DNA from: Anaerovibrio sp. RM50
GTDB lineage: Bacteria; Bacillota; Negativicutes; Selenomonadales; Selenomonadaceae
Assembly: GCF_000622005.1 (NCBI RefSeq)
Contig: NZ_JHWV01000005.1
Location: forward strand, 62,001-126,000
Direction: 5' to 3'
DNA length: 64,000 bases
Under the pieces are notes generated by a model that was not told where the DNA came from, made no database searches, and saw nothing but the letters and a program-made list of their open reading frames with translations. This document shows positions 50,680 through 57,127 of this stretch, piece by piece. Numbering within the stretch: the stretch's first letter is position 1; the number at the start of each line of letters is the position of its first letter. The position numbers and the translations under genes are program-made.

Positions 50680-52950
50680 TTAGTTGGTATATTGTGGTCT
50701 GCGAACAACCCGGCGCATCTTGTGAGCTGCCTCGCTGCGGCCGCACTGTGGGCAAACATCATAAATTATTCCGTTGTAGCCGCAAATCGGATCCCGGTCC
50801 ACAGGATGGTTTACTGAACCATAGCCAATGCCATTGTCGTGCATACAGCGCACGATGGCTTCAAAGGCCTTGAGATTCTTGGATGGGTCCCCGTCCATTT
50901 CCACATAGGAAATGTGCCCTGCATTGGTGAGGGCGTGGTATGGACCCTCCAGCTCCAGCTTCTTGGCAGCGGCAATCTTGTGATAAACCGGCACGTGGAA
51001 GCTGTTGGTGTAATAATCCTTGTCGGTTACCCCGGGGATTTCACCGTATTCCTTGCGGTCAAGGCGTACAAAGCGTCCGCTGAGGCCCTCCGCAGGAGTG
51101 GCCAGCAGGGTGAAGTTCAGCCCTGTCTGCTGGGATTTTTCATCCATGCGCTTGCGCATGTGTTCTACGATTTCAAGACCAAGCTGCTGGGCTTCATCAG
51201 ATTCGCCGTGATGCTTGCCTATAAGGGCGATAAGGGACTCTGCCAGGCCGATAAAGCCCATGGACAGAGTGCCGTGCTTCAGCACCTCCGCTACGCTGTC
51301 ATCGATTTTCAGCTTTTCGCTGTCAATCCACACTCCCTGTCCCATAAGGAACGGATAATTGCGGACTGTCTTGCTGCACTGAATCTTGAAGCGGTGCAGC
51401 AGCTGGCGGAATACCAGCTCAATAATGCTGTCCAGCTCGTTGAAGAAAATCTTCTTGTTGCCCTTGGCCTTAAGGGCCAGACGAGGCAGATTAATGCTGG
51501 TGAAGCTGAGATTACCACGGCCGCAGGTCACCTGACGGTTCTTGTCGTGAACATTTCCCATTACCCGTGTACGACAGCCCATGTAGGCCACCTCAGTGTT
51601 GTAGTCCCCCTCCTTGTAGAACTGGAGGTTAAATGGTGCATCCAGGAAGGAGAAATTAGGGAACAGCCTCTTGGCTGAGGTGCGGATAGCCTGCTGGAAC
51701 AGATCAAAGTTAGGATCGTGTTTGTTGTAGTTCACGCCCTCCTTAACCTTGAAAATCTGAACCGGGAATATTGGGGTCTCACCATTGCCCAGACCGGCAG
51801 TGGTGGCCTTTAAAAGATTTCTTATAACCATGCGGGCCTCAGGGGAAGTATCAGTACCATAATTAATGGAGCTGAATGGCACCTGGGCACCGGCACGGGA
51901 ATTCATGGTATTAAGGTTATGGATAAATGCCTCCATGGACTGATAAGTGGCGTCCTCAGTGGCATCCACTGCAGTGGCTACAGCGTAGTTATGGGCGCGC
52001 TCAGTCTGGTTTGGTGAAATGGCCTGATAGTTGTGGCTCTGCTGATGATTTGGCAGGAAGTCTACCAGATGATGCAGATATTCATCAGTATTTCCCAGAC
52101 GGATATCCATAGGGATACAACGCTGGATTTCCTTGGACAAAAGCTTTGCATCGTTGGAATTCATGCTGAGCACCGCAATGAAGAAGGCGGCCAGAGCCTT
52201 GAAGTATTCCTTGGCAAAGGTTTTTGCAACACCGGGAGCCATGGCGTAATCAAAATTTGGAATAGACTGTCCACCGTGCATTTCATTTTGATTAGCCTGA
52301 ATGGCAATGCAGCCAAGAGCCGCGTAAGAACGGATCCCGTTTGGCTCCCTGAGATAACCGTGGCCTGTGGAGAAACCATCCTTAAATAATTTAAGCAGGT
52401 CTATCTGACAGCAGGTCTCAGTGAGCATATAAAAGTCCTTGTCGTGGATATGTATGTCGCCGTCAATGTGGGCGGCAGCAATATCCTTCGGCAGGATGTA
52501 GTTATCAATATAATACTTTGACCCCTCGGAACCGTATTTCAGCATGGTTCCCATAGCTGTGTCAGCGTCAATATTGGCGTTTTCACGCTTTATATCGGCG
52601 TCCGCTGACTTCTTGAAAGTAAGTTCGTTGTAGATATCCATCAGGTTCCCCTGAGCCTCACGAATCTTTGTGTGCTCTGCCCGATAGATAATGTACGCCT
52701 TGGCGGTGCTGGCAAAATTGTTGCGGATAAGCACCTTCTCCACAGCATCCTGAATGTATTCCACTGTAGGAATATCCTTATCGGAAATGGCCTCTGTTAC
52801 CTCATTGGTGAGCTCTTCCAGCTCCTTGGCAGAAAAGGTATCATCAATGGATTCCATATTGGCCTTCCGGATGGCATCAGAAATCTTCTGCGGAATAAAT
52901 GGGACAATGTCCCCATTGCGTTTTCGTATATTCTGTATATAACTTGCCAT
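50680..52950 (-). CDS. nrdD: Anaerobic ribonucleoside-triphosphate reductase, catalytic part
   Basis: Class III ribonucleotide reductase of 756 residues making dNTPs without oxygen. An N-terminal ATP-cone (1-95, KRNGDIVPFIPQKISDAIRK) is followed by the ten-stranded barrel with HIHDKDFYMLTETCCQIDLL, MHGGQSIPNFDYAMAPG and MGCRTRVMGN. Near the end are paired cysteines of a zinc site, CGYNGIIYDVCPQCGRSE. After this the protein ends in KMRRVVRRPQYTN without the glycyl-radical RxxGYL motif, which is instead found in the next gene. Expression is probably controlled by the NrdR-like boxes and a DnaA box upstream. Confidence 0.93.
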   Translation of the reverse strand: MASYIQNIRKRNGDIVPFIPQKISDAIRKANMESIDDTFSAKELEELTNEVTEAISDKDIPTVEYIQDAVEKVLIRNNFASTAKAYIIYRAEHTKIREAQGNLMDIYNELTFKKSADADIKRENANIDADTAMGTMLKYGSEGSKYYIDNYILPKDIAAAHIDGDIHIHDKDFYMLTETCCQIDLLKLFKDGFSTGHGYLREPNGIRSYAALGCIAIQANQNEMHGGQSIPNFDYAMAPGVAKTFAKEYFKALAAFFIAVLSMNSNDAKLLSKEIQRCIPMDIRLGNTDEYLHHLVDFLPNHQQSHNYQAISPNQTERAHNYAVATAVDATEDATYQSMEAFIHNLNTMNSRAGAQVPFSSINYGTDTSPEARMVIRNLLKATTAGLGNGETPIFPVQIFKVKEGVNYNKHDPNFDLFQQAIRTSAKRLFPNFSFLDAPFNLQFYKEGDYNTEVAYMGCRTRVMGNVHDKNRQVTCGRGNLSFTSINLPRLALKAKGNKKIFFNELDSIIELVFRQLLHRFKIQCSKTVRNYPFLMGQGVWIDSEKLKIDDSVAEVLKHGTLSMGFIGLAESLIALIGKHHGESDEAQQLGLEIVEHMRKRMDEKSQQTGLNFTLLATPAEGLSGRFVRLDRKEYGEIPGVTDKDYYTNSFHVPVYHKIAAAKKLELEGPYHALTNAGHISYVEMDGDPSKNLKAFEAIVRCMHDNGIGYGSVNHPVDRDPICGYNGIIYDVCPQCGRSEAAHKMRRVVRRPQYTN

Positions 52951-52992
52951 GTAAACTTACCTGTCCCCCCTCTATAATCTACAATCGATTTT

Positions 52993-53053
52993 ACAATATA
53001 TAGTATCTAGTGTCAAACTGAAACACTACATCTTGTGGTTTTGCTTATCCACA
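52993..53053 (-). promoter_or_regulatory. NrdR-like box pair and a DnaA box upstream of nrdD
   Basis: Two sites resembling the NrdR consensus ACAC-AT-rich-GTGT lie 30 bp apart, about three helical turns: ACAATATATAGTAT (52993-53006) and ACACTACATCTTGT (53023-53036). A perfect DnaA box TTATCCACA is at 53045-53053. Together they suggest NrdR repression and replication-linked control of the nrd operon. Confidence 0.65.
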
Positions 53054-53214
53054 GGGGTATATTAGTATATGTGAGTAATTTGCATAAATATACAGAAAAT
53101 GAAAGAAGACCGCTAATAAAAGTCGGCCTTCTAATTGTATATACAACTCATGTATATGAAATTTTGGGGATAAGTTAGTAACTGTGAAAGTTAAATATGT
53201 TAAAAAGGTATAAT

Positions 53215-53397
53215 GAAGCGGTGAAACTTTTTCGGCTTCAGACTTCCGTCCAAGTCATCATGCACTATATATCCGGCTTCTTCGTAGGCGACAGAGTCGC
53301 ACGTACATCGAGGCATCTATATATTTTGTGCCCATGATGAGCCTCCGGCAGGTGGACTCCAGTCTTGCAGGCGAAAAAATTCCCCCGCTTTTAAAAT
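53215..53397 (+). ncRNA. Candidate structured RNA, about 180-nt irregular hairpin (6S-like shape)
   Basis: A TATAAT (53209-53214) without a good -35 box is followed by a stretch that folds end to end: AAGCGG/CCGCTT, CTTTTTCG/CGAAAAAA, AGACT/AGTCT, GTCCA/TGGAC, TCATCATG/CATGATGA and ATATAT/ATATAT, with GCGACAGAGTCGC near the tip. A 12-base bulge with a mini-stem lies on the 3' side mid-way. The 3' end runs into TTTTAAAA. No coding frame fits. The long rod with a mid-way bulge resembles 6S RNA, but no sequence proof is available. Confidence 0.5.
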
Positions 53398-53495
53398 ATA
53401 TAATTTAATTTATTATGGGGCTAAAATGCACGGGTGGCATGTCCTATCCCATGACAGGCCCCGTAAAAATATATTCGTGGAAAAACTTTTCGGCT

Positions 53496-54671
53496 TTATT
53501 CCTTAATTTCCTCCCAGAAGCTTTGCCCCTTGGTGGAATATGGAATGCGCATAATCTTGGAAATGGTGGCGGCAATATCTGCAAAGCTGTGTCTTGTGCC
53601 CAGATTCACACCCTTCTTTATGCCTTCACCTACAATCAGCATTGGAACGTATTCCCTGGTGTGGTCAGTTCCGGCAGCAAGAGGGTCACAGCCATGGTCA
53701 GCGGTGATAATCAGCACATCTCCCCGCTTCAGCTTAGGCAGGAACTCTCCCAGCTGCTCATCAAAGCGGGTAAGGGCAGCGGCATAGCCATCCACATCCC
53801 GGCGGTGGCCGTACTTCATATCGAAATCTACCAGATTTACAAAGCAAAGGCCATAATAATCCTTGGCAACCTCGGCAATGGCCTTTTCCATGCCATCCTC
53901 ATTGCTGGTAATTGCCACGTGGCGGCTGATGCCCCGGCCGGCGAAAATGTCGTTTATCTTGCCGATGCTTACCACGGAATTTCCCGCCACCTTCAAAAGA
54001 TCAAGGATTGTATCCTTGGGCGGCTCCATGGAATAGTCGTGACGGCGTGGGGTGCGCTCAAAATTCGGGAACTCACCAATAAACGGACGGGCAATGATCC
54101 GTCCCACCGAATGCTCCCCGGTCATTATTTTGCGGGCCTGCTTGCAGTATTCGTAAAGCTGCTCCACGGGAACCACGTCCTCATGGGCGGCGATTTGCAG
54201 TACGCTGTCTGCTGAGGTGTACACAATAAGGGCCCCAGTTTCCATATGCTCCTTGCCAAAATCGTGAATTACCTGGGTGCCGGAGTATGGCTTGTTGCAG
54301 ATAACCTTGCGGCCAAAGGTCTCCTCCAGCTTTTCGATGATGTCAGCCGGGAATCCATCCGGATATGTAGGCAGGGGAGTGTCTGATACCACACCAGCGA
54401 TTTCCCAGTGGCCAATAGTGGTGTCCTTGCCCTTGGATGCCTCCTGTAGTCTGGCAAAGGAAGCCCCCGGCTCAGTCTCCTTTTCACCATCTTCCACACC
54501 ATCAATGTTGAAAAGCCCCAGCTTTTTTAAGTTGGGGATGTTTAATTTATCCGAGGTCATGACGCTTTTTAGTGTGTTCACCGTATCAGCATCACCAAAA
54601 TCACCTGCATCAGGCTCAGCCCCAATGCCAAAGCTGTCCAGAACTATGAGAAATATTCGCTTGAATATCAT
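53496..54671 (-). CDS. deoB: Phosphopentomutase
   Basis: Converts ribose- and deoxyribose-1-phosphate to 5-phosphates in nucleoside salvage; 391 residues. It belongs to the alkaline phosphatase superfamily: metal ligands in LIVLDSFGIGAEPDAGDFGD, phospho-Thr region KGKDTTIGHWE, IITADHGCDPLAAGTDHTRE and the C-terminal GTRHSFADIAATI. GGAGG precedes the ATG. No nucleoside phosphorylase gene is adjacent. The gap downstream (53400-53495) has a GGGGC/GCCCC hairpin that may end its transcript. Confidence 0.96.
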   Translation of the reverse strand: MIFKRIFLIVLDSFGIGAEPDAGDFGDADTVNTLKSVMTSDKLNIPNLKKLGLFNIDGVEDGEKETEPGASFARLQEASKGKDTTIGHWEIAGVVSDTPLPTYPDGFPADIIEKLEETFGRKVICNKPYSGTQVIHDFGKEHMETGALIVYTSADSVLQIAAHEDVVPVEQLYEYCKQARKIMTGEHSVGRIIARPFIGEFPNFERTPRRHDYSMEPPKDTILDLLKVAGNSVVSIGKINDIFAGRGISRHVAITSNEDGMEKAIAEVAKDYYGLCFVNLVDFDMKYGHRRDVDGYAAALTRFDEQLGEFLPKLKRGDVLIITADHGCDPLAAGTDHTREYVPMLIVGEGIKKGVNLGTRHSFADIAATISKIMRIPYSTKGQSFWEEIKE

Positions 54672-54923
54672 AATAAAACCTCCAGTCGTAAAAATGTTTG
54701 TGTTGCTTTAATTCTACAATTTTCCGCCATAACCTGCAATTTTCATTGTGGATTTCAAAGTCCATTGGTCCAATTTTTCTTTTTACAGGAAAATTTCCGA
54801 CAATTGGGGTATAATTTTAAAGGTAATAAAATAGTTGCAATTTTAAAGTTAATAAAGTTATAGCCGAATGCGTAAAGCACTTTGGGACATAACAGATAAC
54901 ATATCCGAATTTGGAGGTAATAT

Positions 54924-56060
54924 ATGATTGATTTTACAGCTTTTGATATTCATTTATTTAAGGATTATATGGAGTCCCTTGATCCAAGGGAATTGATGCT
55001 TCTCTTTTTGCCACCTATTGTGGGCCTTATACTGGCAATAATTGTGGGCTGGGGCCTCAATAAATACGTAAGCAGATTAATTGAGTCACGTCCTGCCCTT
55101 CAGGAGTTTACCTGGAAGACGGCCCTGATTCGGGGACTTAAGGGTGCCCCTATTCTGATTGTGGTGTCACTGTATCTGAACTTTGCCACCAGAATGATGA
55201 ATCTGCCCCTTCCTGTGGAGCATCTGTTGACCTATGTTTTCTTTATTATATTGATAATTACGGTGATGCAGGTTATAGCCCGCACCGCCACGGGGGTTTT
55301 AAACAATATAATTGTTGCCAGAAATGAGCATATTTCCGAGACTTCCCTGCTTACGGATGTGGTTAGCTTCAGTATCTACCTCATTGGCCTCATCATTATT
55401 TTGGCGGAATGTGGCATTTCCATTACACCGTTTATCACTGCCATGGGCGTTGGCGGTATGGCCCTGGCCCTTGGTATGCAGGAAACCCTCGCCAGCGTTT
55501 TTGCGGGCTTTACCATGATTTTCTCCCCCCAGATCCGCAACAACGATTTCGTCCGCCTCAGCAACGGTCAGGAGGGAAAGATTGTTGATATTACATGGCG
55601 TTATACCACAATTGAGAACCTGGAGGGAAATACCATAGTGGTGCCAAACAAGCAAATAGCCGCCGCCATCCTCACCAACTACAGTATGCCTGCCCAGGAT
55701 ACCAAGGTAAAGGTCCAGTGCGGCGTGGCCTACGACAGTGACCTTGACAAGGTGGAGCGGGTGGTGCTGGAGGTGGCCCAGCAGATACAGGATGAGGTAA
55801 CAAAAGAAATTCTTGTTGAAAAGGGAAGAATAGACGAGGATACGTCAGTTACCACCGCCAAGCCGGGAATATTCTTCCATACCTTCGGGGACAGTGCCAT
55901 AGAATTCAGCGTGTCCCTAAACTGCAAGGCCTTCACACATCAGTACCGTATGAAGCATGAATTCATCAAGGCCCTCACCAGACGCTTCAGGGAGGAGGGA
56001 ATCGAGATTCCATTCCCTGTGGTGACTGTACAGCAGATGAATGATGAGGCCGATAAATAA
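54924..56060 (+). CDS. MscS-family mechanosensitive channel
   Basis: Osmotic safety-valve channel of 378 residues. It has four hydrophobic helices (about 23-47, 75-95, 100-125, 145-165) and then the pore helix MGVGGMALALGMQETLASVFAG with its Gly/Ala-rich packing pattern. The cytoplasmic beta domain follows with NNDFVRLSNGQEGKIVDITW and IVVPNKQIAAAILTNYS, the MscS signature. TTTGGAGG precedes the ATG. It stands alone, divergent from deoB. The 250-bp gap upstream has several short palindromes (such as GGAAAATTTCC) and a TATAAT, but no confident promoter. Confidence 0.92.
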   Translation: MIDFTAFDIHLFKDYMESLDPRELMLLFLPPIVGLILAIIVGWGLNKYVSRLIESRPALQEFTWKTALIRGLKGAPILIVVSLYLNFATRMMNLPLPVEHLLTYVFFIILIITVMQVIARTATGVLNNIIVARNEHISETSLLTDVVSFSIYLIGLIIILAECGISITPFITAMGVGGMALALGMQETLASVFAGFTMIFSPQIRNNDFVRLSNGQEGKIVDITWRYTTIENLEGNTIVVPNKQIAAAILTNYSMPAQDTKVKVQCGVAYDSDLDKVERVVLEVAQQIQDEVTKEILVEKGRIDEDTSVTTAKPGIFFHTFGDSAIEFSVSLNCKAFTHQYRMKHEFIKALTRRFREEGIEIPFPVVTVQQMNDEADK

Positions 56061-56075
56061 AATATTTAGCCAAAG

Positions 56076-56113
56076 TAAAAGACAGCAGAGCCTCTCCTCC
56101 CTGCTGTCTTTTG
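56076..56113. terminator. Terminator after mscS
   Basis: AAAAGACAGCAG pairs with CTGCTGTCTTTT across a 12-base loop. The flanking A and T runs let it act for both convergent genes. Confidence 0.85.
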
Positions 56114-56141
56114 TGCCATTGCGGATATGAAGTGTGAATGC

Positions 56142-56441
56142 TTACTTTAACTGTGTGCCTCCATAAATCATGGTTGTGGCCCTGAGGCTTGGCAGCATCC
56201 TTTTCATCTCGGCAAAGAAGCTGTCAAGGCTGCTTGTGTTTTGGGGACAAAGGGACAACATATAATCATAGCCGGAGCTGTAATTGTTGTAGCAATCCCG
56301 AACAATGTCCTTCTTAACGAAGTAGTCCAAAAACATTTTCTCCTCCTGAGTATTTTCGATGCTGACGTACATATGAGCTTTTAAACTTGGGTCTATATGT
56401 TCATGCTCTTCCATGGAAAGAACAGAATTTTTCTTCCTCAT
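56142..56441 (-). CDS. Stand-alone RAM (Lrp/AsnC-type) domain protein
   Basis: 99 residues. From about residue 18 it matches the ligand-binding domain of Lrp/AsnC regulators: IDPSLKAHMYVSIEN, a helix ending KDIVRDCYNNYSSGYDYMLS, and a second helix with FFAEMKRMLPSLRATTMIYG. The N-terminal helix-turn-helix of Lrp is absent, and no remnant is seen upstream. Stand-alone RAM proteins can bind amino acids or modulate full-length Lrp partners. The start at 56441 has a strong AAGGAGGG site; a longer open frame exists. Recognition rests on motif shape, so moderate certainty. Confidence 0.68.
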   Translation of the reverse strand: MRKKNSVLSMEEHEHIDPSLKAHMYVSIENTQEEKMFLDYFVKKDIVRDCYNNYSSGYDYMLSLCPQNTSSLDSFFAEMKRMLPSLRATTMIYGGTQLK

Positions 56442-56497
56442 AGTATCATCCCTCCTTAAAAAATAATCAAACAAGATTAAATATCTTATCTATTTGT

Positions 56498-56527
56498 ATT
56501 ATAGCACTATGGTCCCACCGGATTCAA
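56498..56527 (-). promoter_or_regulatory. Promoter of the RAM-domain gene
   Basis: On the minus strand TTGAAT (56522-56527) and TATAAT (56498-56503), spacer 18 bp, about 60 bp before the start codon. The AT-rich stretch 56530-56711 beyond it shows nothing else. Confidence 0.7.
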
Positions 56528-56711
56528 TAGTAAAAGTTAAAATTTTTTGAATTATATATACTTCTTTTGAATATTTAGTATAACAATTGATATAATATAT
56601 AAATAATAAAGGATAGTTAATAATAAATAATTAATATAAATTACTAAGAATTTTTAAAAGAAAAAGAGGTTTCCATATTACCCCAGTTAAAGAGTATATT
56701 TTTGTAACGAA

Positions 56712-56855
56712 TATAACGAGCTTTAAGATGTCCCACACCTCTTTAGGTGGGGGAAAACAAACTACAACAGCTGGCGAGCATATCTCCCAGCTCGTTGAAA
56801 CGCTAATTGGAAGATTTTTCTTCTAAAGAAGAAAAATTTGAACAATGGCGTTATA
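56712..56855 (+). repeat. Double-hairpin repeat, copy 5 (144 bp)
   Basis: Same element as at 20608 with intact TATAACG/CGTTATA ends. One difference changes CCCCCACCT to CCCACACCT in the first hairpin. Confidence 0.92.
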
Positions 56856-56874
56856 AAATTATGAGCCACTAAAA

Positions 56875-56905
56875 AGGTCCCACGACATATTCTGTCATGG
56901 GACCT
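56875..56905 (-). terminator. Terminator of tRNA-Gly
   Basis: AGGTCCCA.GACA pairs with TGTC.TGGGACCT, followed on the minus strand by TTTTT. Confidence 0.85.
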
Positions 56906-56916
56906 GAATTTTTTTC

Positions 56917-56990
56917 TGGAGCGGGCGAGGGGAGTCGAACCCCCCTCTAAAGCTTGGGAAGCTTTCATTCTACCGATGAACTACGCCCGC
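56917..56990 (-). tRNA. tRNA-Gly (anticodon CCC)
   Basis: Minus-strand cloverleaf with encoded CCA: acceptor GCGGGCG/CGCCCGC, anticodon stem AAAGC/GCTTT with loop TTCCCAA (anticodon CCC, reads GGG), and T arm GAGGG-GGTTCGA-type loop with CCCTC. A TATAAT lies 12-17 bp upstream (57003-57008). Confidence 0.94.
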
Positions 56991-57127
56991 GCTCAATTAA
57001 CTATTATACTGTATTTGCCCAAAGATTTCTACCCCAAAGCTAAAAAACTTCAGAAACGGACTTTGGACACCATCCAGCAACCTCCAACCAGCATTAGTCC
57101 TGCCATTAAATAAAGCCTCTCAGCCCA

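Noticed and set aside
50612-50690. nrdD interrupted by a simple frameshift
   Set aside because: The small downstream gene has its own ribosome site and about 60 extra residues before the radical motif, so one or two base changes could not restore a fused protein of normal design.
53415-54215. 266-codon plus-strand frame over deoB
   Set aside because: It is antisense to deoB, whose motifs and ribosome site are clear.
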